The notes beneath the pieces were generated by a model, which saw only the letters and a list, made by a program, of their open reading frames with translations, had not been told where the DNA came from and ran no database searches. A stretch of DNA of 64,000 nucleotides from an uncultured Mailhella sp. (lineage in GTDB: Bacteria; Desulfobacterota; Desulfovibrionia; Desulfovibrionales; Desulfovibrionaceae): NCBI RefSeq assembly GCF_944324995.1, contig NZ_CALUYL010000011.1, positions 16,032 through 80,031 of the forward strand, in the 5' to 3' direction. The position numbers and the translations under genes were made by a program. How positions within the stretch are numbered: the first letter of the stretch is position 1; every line of letters begins with the position of its first letter. Of this stretch, positions 18,243 through 25,784 are shown piece after piece.

Positions 18243-18938
18243 TCAAACCTTGAGTGAAAACGGATTGTAGGACACGTCGGTGTCATAGGCATCCGCGCCT
18301 TCTTTCTGCTTCACCCAGCGCACCAGTCTGGAAGAAACGGGAAGCGTCATGGTTTCCACCGCCGTTTGAATGAGATAGGTGGTGCAGGCAAAGCCGACGG
18401 CTTCCTTCAGGCTGAGAATGCCGTAGAAGGCGATGACATGAAACACCAGCGCATCCAGCGCCCGCCCGAACACGGAAGAAATGAACGCCCGGCTTTTGAA
18501 GTACCTGCCCCGGCTCAGCAGCTTGAGCCGGGACATGATCCAGGAATTGACCGTGGAACAGGCGACATAGCCGCACAAAATGGCGACGAGTATGCGCGGC
18601 CCCATGCTGAACGCCCTGTCGTACGCCTCCGCCATGCTGCCCATGCAGGAGGCCGCCGGAAGCGCCACGCTCAGCTGAAAAATCCCCACCACGAGAATCG
18701 CCAGAAAAAACGTTATCCACATGACGAAGCGGGCTCTGGCATAGCCGTAAAGCTCGGTGAGGCAGTCGTCGATCACATAGGTGACGATGAACGTGAAAAT
18801 GCCCGTGGTCACATTCAGGCCGAAAGCGTTGACGACTTTTATTTCCAGAAACAGATCAATGATGAAGAAGGTCACGAAGACCGCACAGAAAACCGTATAG
18901 CAGACGGATGTTTTCTGTTCGCAACTGCGCATTTCCAT
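18243..18938 (-). CDS. Queuosine-precursor-transporter (VUT/YhhQ) family membrane protein, 231 aa
   Basis: The start at 18938 is supported by AGGAG 11 nt upstream, inside the end of the preceding gene. The protein has about six membrane helices. The segment VIDDCLTELYGYARARFVMW matches the conserved 'D.ltE.yG...ar..v' signature of the YhhQ/VUT family, whose studied members import queuosine precursors. The family is normally chromosomal. Here it lies between a radical SAM gene and a permease in a prophage operon, with gaps of 8 and 10 bp. Its substrate in this setting is not established; it may take up a precursor for the neighbouring enzymes. Confidence 0.8.
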   Translation of the reverse strand: MEMRSCEQKTSVCYTVFCAVFVTFFIIDLFLEIKVVNAFGLNVTTGIFTFIVTYVIDDCLTELYGYARARFVMWITFFLAILVVGIFQLSVALPAASCMGSMAEAYDRAFSMGPRILVAILCGYVACSTVNSWIMSRLKLLSRGRYFKSRAFISSVFGRALDALVFHVIAFYGILSLKEAVGFACTTYLIQTAVETMTLPVSSRLVRWVKQKEGADAYDTDVSYNPFSLKV

Positions 18939-18946
18939 GAGAACGG

Positions 18947-20002
18947 CTACTCCTGAACCAGATATTCCGTGAGAAGAGCGTGAATCCTGCAATGGGCGGG
19001 ATCCTTGGGCATGCCGTTCCATTCGGAAAGGTCGGAGGTCATGGTGCGCCACGGAATGACGCGGCAGAGATTGTTGCACGTCATGCATCCCTCGGGAATG
19101 CCCTTGGGAAGCTTTGCCAGCAGCGCCGCCCTGTTCTGCTGGATGCTTTCAAAGTCGTCGTCGATGCTGCCGAACTTCAGCAGGTCGGCAACGGCCTTGT
19201 CTTCGAGCGCGGTTTCATAGCCGGGGTACAGGGAGCCGTCATAGTACATGGCCAGATAGACCACGGAATAAAACGTGTCGCTCACACCTTCGCGGCGCAT
19301 TCTTCCCGGCCCGTCGTTGAAGAAGAACGCGTTTTTCAGTTCGGGATGCTCCTGCATGTGCGCCTGTATTCTGGCAAGGGACGCCCGCACCGCGTCTTCG
19401 TCGATGTCGGTGAAGAACGCGCCGAAGCGGTCGATGTTGAACACGGCCATGAGGTCGGGAAGATCCTTGCGGAGTTCGAGGAAGTCAAAAAAGACTTCAT
19501 CCATGCGATGAATGTTCTTCGCGCTGAACACCGATATGGTTTTGTTGGTGAATCCGTTCTTGTACAAAAAGCGGATGTTGTTTCTCACGGTTTCATAGGA
19601 GTCGGCCTTGCGCGTTTCATTCTGAAAGGCGTAGTCGTACGAGACCACGATATAAATCTGACACTGGTTGTCGCTTCTCATTCTGCTGAGAATGTCGATA
19701 TTCTCCTGAGCGAGCGAGCCGTTGGTGATGATATGCACCCGCAGGAGGCAGGGATCGGCCGCGTGCACGAATTCGGCGATGTCGTTCAGGCGCATGAAGG
19801 GTTCGCCGCCGAATATCACCACGACGATGTCCTCTTCGGGCATGACGCTGGTCTTGAGCCATCTGATATACTCCGCAAGGCGGGAAAGATGTTCCACGGA
19901 CACCCTGGTGACTTCCCTGTTCACGGAGGGTTCGCCGTTTTCAAAGCAGTACGAACACTGATAGTTGCAGTAGCTTCCGACATTCACTTCTATCTTTATC
20001 AT
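18947..20002 (-). CDS. Radical SAM protein 2 of the tail-fibre operon, 351 aa
   Basis: The start at 20002 overlaps the upstream stop by 4 bp (ATGA). Cys12, Cys16 and Cys19 form the CxxxCxxC radical SAM motif (CNYQCSYC), followed by the GGEP motif (VIFGGEPFM). The C-terminal region has a cysteine cluster (CMTCNNLC … HCRIHAL) consistent with a reduced SPASM-type auxiliary Fe-S domain. SPASM radical SAM enzymes usually modify peptides (thioether or carbon-carbon crosslinks, epimerisation and related reactions). It differs from the first radical SAM protein, so the two are not a recent duplication. The proposed substrate is the Cys-rich tail-fibre tip, by context. Confidence 0.85.
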   Translation of the reverse strand: MIKIEVNVGSYCNYQCSYCFENGEPSVNREVTRVSVEHLSRLAEYIRWLKTSVMPEEDIVVVIFGGEPFMRLNDIAEFVHAADPCLLRVHIITNGSLAQENIDILSRMRSDNQCQIYIVVSYDYAFQNETRKADSYETVRNNIRFLYKNGFTNKTISVFSAKNIHRMDEVFFDFLELRKDLPDLMAVFNIDRFGAFFTDIDEDAVRASLARIQAHMQEHPELKNAFFFNDGPGRMRREGVSDTFYSVVYLAMYYDGSLYPGYETALEDKAVADLLKFGSIDDDFESIQQNRAALLAKLPKGIPEGCMTCNNLCRVIPWRTMTSDLSEWNGMPKDPAHCRIHALLTEYLVQE

Positions 20003-21120
20003 GCTTGCCTCCGGGCATCGGTTCTCTGATAATCCGAGAGCAGACGTTTCATCATGGCTTCGCGAAGACGCGCGGCCTTCTCGTCATCCTCCGGAAGTTC
20101 CACGCCGGCGGATTCCACGCGCACGCGTTCCGGGCTCTCCATGGCAATGACGCTCACGGGATAGGTCCAAAGCTCCCGGGCGTCTCCCTCGCGCTTCATG
20201 GGCCACGACGCCTGCTTGCCCTTGTGCAGGCGATAGGCCCTGTCGCCGTTGTACGCAAAAATGTAGTCTTTGAGCTGCGCCTTGTAGTGTTCCGTATCCT
20301 GCTGAGGATACTGATGAAGCACGTCAAAATTGGAAACGCTCCAGGCGTTGAATTCGGGAGTGTCGTAAAAGGAAAGCATCCGGCCCGTGAGACGCCCGGT
20401 AAGCATGACGTCGGTGTACTTCACGAAGTCGTACTTGCAGGAGAAATTCATGAACCACAGAAACTCTCCGAGCGTCCGCACCGGAAGTCCATAGTGCCGG
20501 AAGGCCTCCTCGAACTGCCCCACGGCGTCGTCGAAGCCTATCCAGTCGCGCCAGTCGCGGAAATACCAGTCGGGATAATTGTGGTTGATCAGGCTGCCGA
20601 AGAGCTGATCGGCACACCAGCCGGTCAGGGCGTATCCTTTTTCCATCGCCTGCTGCTGCGCCTTGTCCAGAGCCCGCCCCGGAAGCACGAAATGCATGGC
20701 GACGCCCGAGGCGCGCAGATGCTCGAAGAACGCCGGATACTCTTCCACGGAATACTTGGTATAGACGACGTGCAGGCCGCGAAGGCTGCCGCCCGCGTTT
20801 TTCAGCATGGCTATGGTCATGGCCGTGCTGTCCACGCCGCCGGAGCAGAAAAGGTACAGGTCCCGGCCTTCACGGCGGGATTTGTTCCAAAGTTCCGCGG
20901 CCCGCTCGTCCATGACATCCCTGAGGGGCTTCGAGAAGGTCGCCTCGTACATGTTCAGGTGCGGCTCGTACAGGTTGTACGGAGAAAAGCGGTTCAGAAA
21001 GCCGAAACGGTCCCGCAGCGCGTAATATCCCGTTTTGCCCGCAAACACGGAAAGCGCGTCCGTGTGACCGTCGGGCCACGCGAGCATGTGATGAGAAGAA
21101 AGAAGAAAGAGCGTCCGCAT
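19999..21120 (-). CDS. Asparagine-synthetase-like PP-loop ATPase/ligase, 373 aa
   Basis: The start at 21120 (MRTLFLLSSHH) is 2 bp from the upstream stop, with GGAGGC overlapping that gene's end. The PP-loop SGGVDS is at residues 93-98. The segment GYALTGWCADQLFGS resembles the 'GEGADELFGGY' region of AsnB, and FYDTPEFNAW falls where AsnB-like ligases have their substrate-side motif. This points to the adenylating synthetase domain of the asparagine synthetase, beta-lactam synthetase and lasso-cyclase superfamily rather than QueC, whose zinc-binding cysteine cluster is absent. No N-terminal Cys2 glutaminase is evident. It probably activates a carboxylate by adenylation to form an amide; the substrate is unknown. 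Confidence 0.75.
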   Translation of the reverse strand: MRTLFLLSSHHMLAWPDGHTDALSVFAGKTGYYALRDRFGFLNRFSPYNLYEPHLNMYEATFSKPLRDVMDERAAELWNKSRREGRDLYLFCSGGVDSTAMTIAMLKNAGGSLRGLHVVYTKYSVEEYPAFFEHLRASGVAMHFVLPGRALDKAQQQAMEKGYALTGWCADQLFGSLINHNYPDWYFRDWRDWIGFDDAVGQFEEAFRHYGLPVRTLGEFLWFMNFSCKYDFVKYTDVMLTGRLTGRMLSFYDTPEFNAWSVSNFDVLHQYPQQDTEHYKAQLKDYIFAYNGDRAYRLHKGKQASWPMKREGDARELWTYPVSVIAMESPERVRVESAGVELPEDDEKAARLREAMMKRLLSDYQRTDARRQA

Positions 21121-21122
21121 GG

Positions 21123-22337
21123 TCACGCCTCCAGCCTTTTCACGCCAAGAAGCTGGCCGCCCGTGAGCATGTTCACGGCCATGGAAAGCGCAGGGAACCA
21201 CTTGTGCCACTGAATGCGGCAGTTCACCTCGTCGTACTTCTCCGGCGTGCCGAGGCATCCGCCGCCGCAGAACATGCGCATCACGCAGTCCATGCAGGCG
21301 CGCTCGCGCCGACTCTCCAGCACCGCGAGCTTCACGGGCACGCGCGGCCCCTCAAGCGTTCCCATATGCAGATTGCCGCCCCTCTCATCCTCATGTTTTC
21401 CGGCAAAGGAATGACAGGCCCAGACGTTGCCGGTGATGTCCACATTCAAAGAAAGTGCGCCGGGCTGAGCGTTCTGACAGCCGCCGAATCCGCCGGTCCG
21501 CCCCAGGCTTCGGAGAAAACTCTTTGCGGCCTGAACATAGGCATGGGCGAAGCGCCGTCCTCTTCCGATGAAGAGCTCGCGGCAGCAGTCCAGCGAAAAG
21601 GCGTACAGCTCCTTTTCCGAAAGCGCCCACGCGGCGCTCGCCTCATCGCCGACCATGAGCATCTGCACGTCGCCGATGGCCCACTCTTCCGAGCCGAGGC
21701 GCTCATCCATGAAGTCGATGAAGCGGGAGACAAGCGGATTTTTCCTGTGGAACACCGGATTCACCGACCAGTGATGACGGGCCACGCCGTCCTTCAGCGC
21801 CTCAAGCGCAAAGGAACCGGGAGCGAGCACATCGCTTTCGTCTCTCGCACTCTGCCCCGACCCGTCGTAGGAAAAGCCCACGCCGACATGATTGTCGTGC
21901 AGCCAGGCGAGATTTTCCTCGTTGAGCAGCGCGCCGTTCGAGCAGATGCCCAGGAGTGTGCGGGGCTTCACGTCTCTGAGACCGGCGGCGAGTTCCTTCA
22001 TCATGTCGAAATACAAAAGAGGCTCCCCGCCCCAGAACAGGACGCGCGCCGCGTCCACATGGCAAAAATGCCTGTCGCAGTAGTCGCGCACGCCTCTGAC
22101 GAAGGCATCCAGACGGAGCGGAGAGAAGATTTCCTTTTTCATGTCGGCCTGACAGCAGTAGCCGCATCTGTAGTTGCACGCCGTGCCCATGACGATGTTG
22201 ATTCTGAGCTCCTCGCCGTCCCGCTGACCCATGATGAAGTTCGGCGGAACCCCGGCTCCGTCAAGGGTGTTGAGTCTGCTGTCGTAGGCGAGTCTGAGCG
22301 TTCCGGACGCATGTCCGACTTCAAAGACATATTTCAT
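21123..22337 (-). CDS. Radical SAM/SPASM protein 1 of the tail-fibre operon, 404 aa
   Basis: Starts at 22337, 10 bp after the Cys-rich fibre gene stop, with a GAGAAG ribosome-binding site formed from that stop region. Cys54, Cys58 and Cys61 form CNYRCGYC, followed by WGGEP. The C-terminal SPASM domain is complete: Cys in VWACHSF, the CMDCVMRMFCGGGC cluster and a last Cys in VNCRIQ, expected to bind two auxiliary [4Fe-4S] clusters. This is the architecture of peptide maturases such as those for sactipeptides, ranthipeptides and PQQ. Its position directly behind the Cys-rich fibre gene makes the fibre tail the obvious candidate substrate. Confidence 0.88.
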   Translation of the reverse strand: MKYVFEVGHASGTLRLAYDSRLNTLDGAGVPPNFIMGQRDGEELRINIVMGTACNYRCGYCCQADMKKEIFSPLRLDAFVRGVRDYCDRHFCHVDAARVLFWGGEPLLYFDMMKELAAGLRDVKPRTLLGICSNGALLNEENLAWLHDNHVGVGFSYDGSGQSARDESDVLAPGSFALEALKDGVARHHWSVNPVFHRKNPLVSRFIDFMDERLGSEEWAIGDVQMLMVGDEASAAWALSEKELYAFSLDCCRELFIGRGRRFAHAYVQAAKSFLRSLGRTGGFGGCQNAQPGALSLNVDITGNVWACHSFAGKHEDERGGNLHMGTLEGPRVPVKLAVLESRRERACMDCVMRMFCGGGCLGTPEKYDEVNCRIQWHKWFPALSMAVNMLTGGQLLGVKRLEA

Positions 22338-22347
22338 GTTTCACTTC

Positions 22348-22842
22348 TCAACAGTTGCAGTTGCAGTTGGAGGAGGTGCAGCGGCAGTTGCAATACGTGC
22401 AGTAGGAGCAGTAGGTGCACCAGCCGCTGCAATGGGTGCAGTAGGTGCAGTGCGTGTTGGCATCCCCGGGAAGTGTAATATTTCGCGTTGCGGCGGACGT
22501 CACTCTTCCTTTGGCGTCCACGGTAAAGTACGGCACGGTGAAGGTTCCGCCGTGCGCCGGGCTCGCGTTGCCGGTCGGGCCATAGTTTCCGGCGGTCACG
22601 CCGCTTGCGGAGACGCCCGTATTCGCCGTGCTCTGGGCCGCCTGGGCCGCACTTGCGGCTTCATCCGCCGCGCTCTGGGCCGAGCTCACGTCTTTCTGCA
22701 GGGCGTCGCTTTCCGCCTTCACGTCCGCCATGAGCTGACGAAGGGCGTTGTTGAGGCCGGAAGGCGGGCAGCCCTCGGCAATGTTGATGCCCGAAATCGT
22801 GGTGTTCAGATCCGGGTTGGTATTGTAGCTGGATACGGCCAT
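22348..22842 (-). CDS. Short tail fibre with 12-Cys C-terminal tail, candidate modified precursor B, 164 aa
   Basis: Residues 1-47 (MAVSSYNTNPDLNTTISGIN…EGCPP…) form a virion-attachment head of the short tail-fibre type, followed by an Ala/Ser heptad linker (about 48-80) and a shaft segment (FTVPYFTVDAKGRVTSAATR). After ITLPGDANT the usual receptor-binding tip is replaced by a 34-residue tail with 12 Cys (132, 135, 138, 142, 145, 148, 151, 153, 155, 160, 162, 164). It opens HCTYCTHCSGWCTYCSYC and ends NCNCNC. The stop and the following radical SAM start are 10 bp apart. The N-terminal 130 residues are mostly shared with the paralogue at 22856. RiPP-like modification is inferred, not shown. 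Confidence 0.85.
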   Translation of the reverse strand: MAVSSYNTNPDLNTTISGINIAEGCPPSGLNNALRQLMADVKAESDALQKDVSSAQSAADEAASAAQAAQSTANTGVSASGVTAGNYGPTGNASPAHGGTFTVPYFTVDAKGRVTSAATRNITLPGDANTHCTYCTHCSGWCTYCSYCTYCNCRCTSSNCNCNC

Positions 22843-22855
22843 GCCTTAATCTCCT

Positions 22856-23326
22856 TCACAGGCAATACGAAGTGCAGTGCGTGCAGTAGGTGCAGTGCGC
22901 ACACCAGCCGCTGCAATGGGTGCAATAGGTGCAGTGCGTGTTGGCGTCGGCAGGAAGCGTTACGGTTCTTGTTGCGGCAGCCGTTATCCTGCCTTTCGCA
23001 TTCACGGTAAAAAAAGGAACCTGAAAGGACTGCTGATGCCCCGGAGAGACGTTGCCGGGCGGGCCATAGCTTCCGGCGGCCACGCCGCTTGCGGCAACTG
23101 ACGCATCGGCCGTGCTCTGGGCCGCCCGGGCCGCGCTTGCGGCTTCCTCCGCCGAGGTCTTTGCCAGACTCAGCTTTTCCCGCAGAGCGTCGCTTTCGGC
23201 CTTCACGTCCGCCATGAGCTGACGGACGGCGTTGTTCACGCCCGCCGGCGGACAGCCCTCGGCGATGTTGATGCCCGAAATCGTGGTGTTCAGATCCGGG
23301 TTGGCATTGTAGTTTGATACGGCCAT
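22856..23326 (-). CDS. Short tail fibre with 8-Cys C-terminal tail, candidate modified precursor A, 156 aa
   Basis: The start at 23326 follows AGGAGGG; a longer frame to 23656 runs into the terminator region and is not used. Same plan as paralogue B: attachment head, helical linker, shaft (FQVPFFTVNAKGRITAAATR). Its tail has eight Cys at 132, 135, 138, 142, 145, 148, 151 and 155 (HCTYCTHCSGWCAHCTYC, then THCTSYCL). The first about 17 tail residues are almost identical to paralogue B and the rest diverges. It is the first gene of the operon, 13 bp before B, and is separated from the capsid gene by a terminator at 23531-23559. Without enzymes such a tail would be expected to bind metal or form disulfides; with them, thioether crosslinks are plausible. 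Confidence 0.85.
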   Translation of the reverse strand: MAVSNYNANPDLNTTISGINIAEGCPPAGVNNAVRQLMADVKAESDALREKLSLAKTSAEEAASAARAAQSTADASVAASGVAAGSYGPPGNVSPGHQQSFQVPFFTVNAKGRITAAATRTVTLPADANTHCTYCTHCSGWCAHCTYCTHCTSYCL

Positions 23327-23530
23327 GAACCCTCCTTTTTCACGAACATGACACAGGCGCAGAGCGCGGCACAGAAAAAGCGGGGAATGGCGCGGCCCGG
23401 GACGGACGCGACAGGAAAGCACGCAGGAAGGAAGCGGCGCGGAACCGGCGCGGCAAGGAAACGGCCCGGCGGGAAGCCGGAGCCGCAGGAAAAGCCGACG
23501 CCCGGCCCCGCCGCCCCGGAAGCACAGCGC

Positions 23531-23559
23531 AAAAAAAGAGCGGCGGGTTTCCCCGCCGC
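23531..23559 (-). terminator. Terminator after the major capsid gene
   Basis: An 8-bp stem (GCGGCGGG/CCCGCCGC) with a 4-nt loop, followed on the minus strand by a C and seven T. It separates the capsid gene from the tail-fibre operon. The about 200 bp between it and 23326 are purine-rich and must hold any promoter for the fibre operon; none is obvious. Confidence 0.8.
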
Positions 23560-23579
23560 CCACATGGAAAAGGACGCCG

Positions 23580-24536
23580 TTACGCCGACTTGAGATCGGC
23601 CAGCACGCCGGAAGAGGCGTCGTTTCTGGCTTCGAGCGTGCATTCCACAAGCACATGGCCCTTCAGGCTGTCGCCGGTGACGGCGAGACGCTCCTCGCGG
23701 AAGCCGCGCAGATACGCCACCTTCCAGTACTGAGGATCGAGCACGAAGGCGCAGGTCTTGGAGAAGGACTCGAAGGCCTGCACGCGGTTCGGCACGAGCT
23801 TGAGGGAACCGAAGTCGGAAACGTACACGTCGATGACCGCGGTCGCCTTCTTTCTTTCGGCCTTTTCAATCTTGGTCGCGCCGCCGGAAAGCACCTCGCT
23901 CATCTTCACGCGGATGTCGGGCGCCATCATGATGCGGTCGGGGTTGCCGCCCGCGTTGTACACGGCCGTGAGCAGATTCTTGAGCATGGCTTCCGTGGGA
24001 ACGCGCGCCGTGCCAGCCGTACACGCTTCCGAAGTCGTGGCCTTTGCGCCGCTGTCGCCCCCTGCGTAGTTGGTCTGCATCCAGCAGGGAAGGCCGGTCA
24101 TGAGGCGGCCTTCACTGGAGCCGTTGTCCGCGCGGGCAAGCTTGTTCTGCAAAAGCGCGTATTCCACGTCCTTCTTGAGTTCCTTGGTGCGAAGGGCCAT
24201 CTGATAGGCGTACTGCCTGTTCACGCCCGCCTGCTTCACGGCCTGCGCCGTGCCGGAAACGTTGATGGCCTTCTTGAGAATCTGCGTCTTGTTGGAAAGT
24301 TCCGTGGTGCTGCTTTCGGAAAACGTCGTGGTATCCGCGCCTTCGAGCACGGAATTCTCGGCCGGACTCGCCAGCGTGTCGGTCTGCCACTCGTGCAGCG
24401 TCTGGCTCGCCTCGCTTTTCCCGCACATGGAGAGAAAAGGCGTGTCCGTAGGGGCAACGTTGAAAATGGTGTTCATCAGATCGCGGGGCTTGCCCTTGAT
24501 GCCCGCGTCCTTGAGCTGACCGGAAACGGTAGCCAT
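23580..24536 (-). CDS. Major capsid protein (SU10/DUF5309-like), 318 aa
   Basis: The start at 24536 (MATVSGQLKDAGIKGKPRDL) follows an AGGAGG-type site. The N-terminal segment 'NTIFNVAPTDTPFLSMCG' is the hallmark of the SU10-type major capsid family (HK97 fold), and later 'AVKQAGVNRQYAYQMALRTKELKKDVEYALL' fits the long spine helix. 'MAPDIRVKMSEVL' and 'VIDVYVSDFGSLKLVPNRV' match the C-terminal part of such proteins. It follows the scaffold-like gene by 10 bp. A terminator follows at 23531-23559. Confidence 0.85.
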   Translation of the reverse strand: MATVSGQLKDAGIKGKPRDLMNTIFNVAPTDTPFLSMCGKSEASQTLHEWQTDTLASPAENSVLEGADTTTFSESSTTELSNKTQILKKAINVSGTAQAVKQAGVNRQYAYQMALRTKELKKDVEYALLQNKLARADNGSSEGRLMTGLPCWMQTNYAGGDSGAKATTSEACTAGTARVPTEAMLKNLLTAVYNAGGNPDRIMMAPDIRVKMSEVLSGGATKIEKAERKKATAVIDVYVSDFGSLKLVPNRVQAFESFSKTCAFVLDPQYWKVAYLRGFREERLAVTGDSLKGHVLVECTLEARNDASSGVLADLKSA

Positions 24537-24546
24537 AACAACCTCC

Positions 24547-25512
24547 TTACATTTCTGCTTCGAACAGGGCCGCGAGCGCGTCCGTGCTGTTCGGGTTCCT
24601 GGAAAGCAGGGCGCGCGCCCTTTTCGCCCTGTCGCCGGCGTCGGCCTGCGCCGCGCCCCGCGGGCTCTGCACCCGGGGCGCTTCCGCCACCTTTTTCGCG
24701 GCGCTGGCGCGCCTGGCCTGCATTCTGTCGTAGAGCATGGCCTTGGCGACAAACTTCACCTCATAGCCCCGGGACAGCCCGTTGACCACCTCGGGCGGGC
24801 ATCCCTGCTCCTGCATGTATTTCGCCACGTCGGAAGCAAAGGTTCTGCTGTCGAATCCGGCGCCCATGAGCGCCCTGATTTCCGGCTGCACCTGCGCAAA
24901 CTCGGAAGCCATCCTGTGCTGCGCTTCCTGCGCCCTCTGCGCTTCATAGAGATTCGCGGCCTGCGCAACACCCTGCTGCACCCGCTGAATGGCTCCCATG
25001 CGCGCGTTGTACGCCTGCTGGAGCTTGATGCAGGTTGCAGGATCGCTCTGCGCAAGGCCGTTCCAGTCCACGCCGCCGTACTCGCCTTCCACGATCTGCT
25101 TCATGGTTGCGAGCGCCTGCTGAATCTGCGCGTTCGCGGCCACGGCAAAACGCTCCTGCTGCTGCCGGGCGGCCTGCCGTTCCTGCTCCGCCTGCGCCGC
25201 GGCCTGCGCATGCGCTTCTTCCCGCGCGTGCACGGCGCTGCGAACTTCCGGCGTCATGCCCTGCCACAGGGCCTCTTCAAAGCCTTCCGGCCTGGGAATG
25301 TCGGACGCGGTGTCCTGTTCTCCTTCGTCCGGCGCCTCAGACTGCGGCCCCGCAGGCTCCTCACCTTCCTCGCCTTCATCCCAAGGCTGATTCCCGCCGT
25401 CTTCGGCAGCTTCCTCCTCCGCGAACATTTCGGCGACGGAATCCACATCGTACACGCCTTCTTCGGCGCTCCCGCCGACGTCTCCGCCGAGTTCTCTGGG
25501 TTCTTCGTTCAT
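24547..25512 (-). CDS. Scaffold-like protein, 321 aa
   Basis: The N-terminal about 75 residues are very acidic (many E and D). The middle (about 95-215) is Ala/Gln-rich and highly helical. The C-terminus is basic (RAKRARALLSRNPNSTDAL). This acidic-helical-basic plan immediately upstream of the major capsid gene is typical of podovirus scaffolding proteins, which guide procapsid assembly. The start at 25512 overlaps the preceding stop by 4 bp (ATGA). The function is a contextual call. Confidence 0.75.
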   Translation of the reverse strand: MNEEPRELGGDVGGSAEEGVYDVDSVAEMFAEEEAAEDGGNQPWDEGEEGEEPAGPQSEAPDEGEQDTASDIPRPEGFEEALWQGMTPEVRSAVHAREEAHAQAAAQAEQERQAARQQQERFAVAANAQIQQALATMKQIVEGEYGGVDWNGLAQSDPATCIKLQQAYNARMGAIQRVQQGVAQAANLYEAQRAQEAQHRMASEFAQVQPEIRALMGAGFDSRTFASDVAKYMQEQGCPPEVVNGLSRGYEVKFVAKAMLYDRMQARRASAAKKVAEAPRVQSPRGAAQADAGDRAKRARALLSRNPNSTDALAALFEAEM

Positions 25513-25784
25513 TTCTTCCCCTTTGCGGCTTCCAGCGCCGCGTTCAATACCTCATCCTTACCCTGCTCACGAAGCGCGGCACACTGCAATGCGTCGAAAA
25601 GTTCCTTCTTCACGGCGGCAAGCGCCCGCTGCATGTGCCACCACTCCTCACGCTTCACACTGTCCGCACAGGCGCGCCACGCCTGCACATACCTTGCGTC
25701 CAGACGGGCAAAGGCCTGCCGGAACACCCGGCTTTGCAGAACGCGTCCGGCTTCCAGCGCGTCCATTCGTTCCTCATGCGTCAC
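25509..25784 (-). CDS. Small helical phage protein, 91 aa
   Basis: Charged and helical throughout (MTHEERMDALEAGRVLQ … EEWWHMQRALAAVKKELFDALQ). It overlaps both neighbours by 4 bp (ATGA junctions), a strong sign that it is translated. Small helical proteins here often assist assembly. No family is assigned. Confidence 0.65.
   Translation of the reverse strand: MTHEERMDALEAGRVLQSRVFRQAFARLDARYVQAWRACADSVKREEWWHMQRALAAVKKELFDALQCAALREQGKDEVLNAALEAAKGKK

Noticed and set aside
19999..21120. QueC/QatC-type deazaguanine or defence role for the PP-loop gene
   Set aside because: The zinc-binding cysteine cluster of QueC is absent and AsnB-like motifs are present. No other Qat or deazapurine genes are nearby apart from the transporter.
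22348..23326. Cys-rich tails as an artefact of repeats or a frame error
   Set aside because: Both paralogues keep head, shaft and tail in one frame with normal start sites, and the stops are coupled to the next gene. Independent tails in two genes argue against error.
22348..23326. Diversity-generating retroelement acting on the fibre genes
   Set aside because: No reverse transcriptase gene, template repeat or adenine-specific variation pattern is visible.
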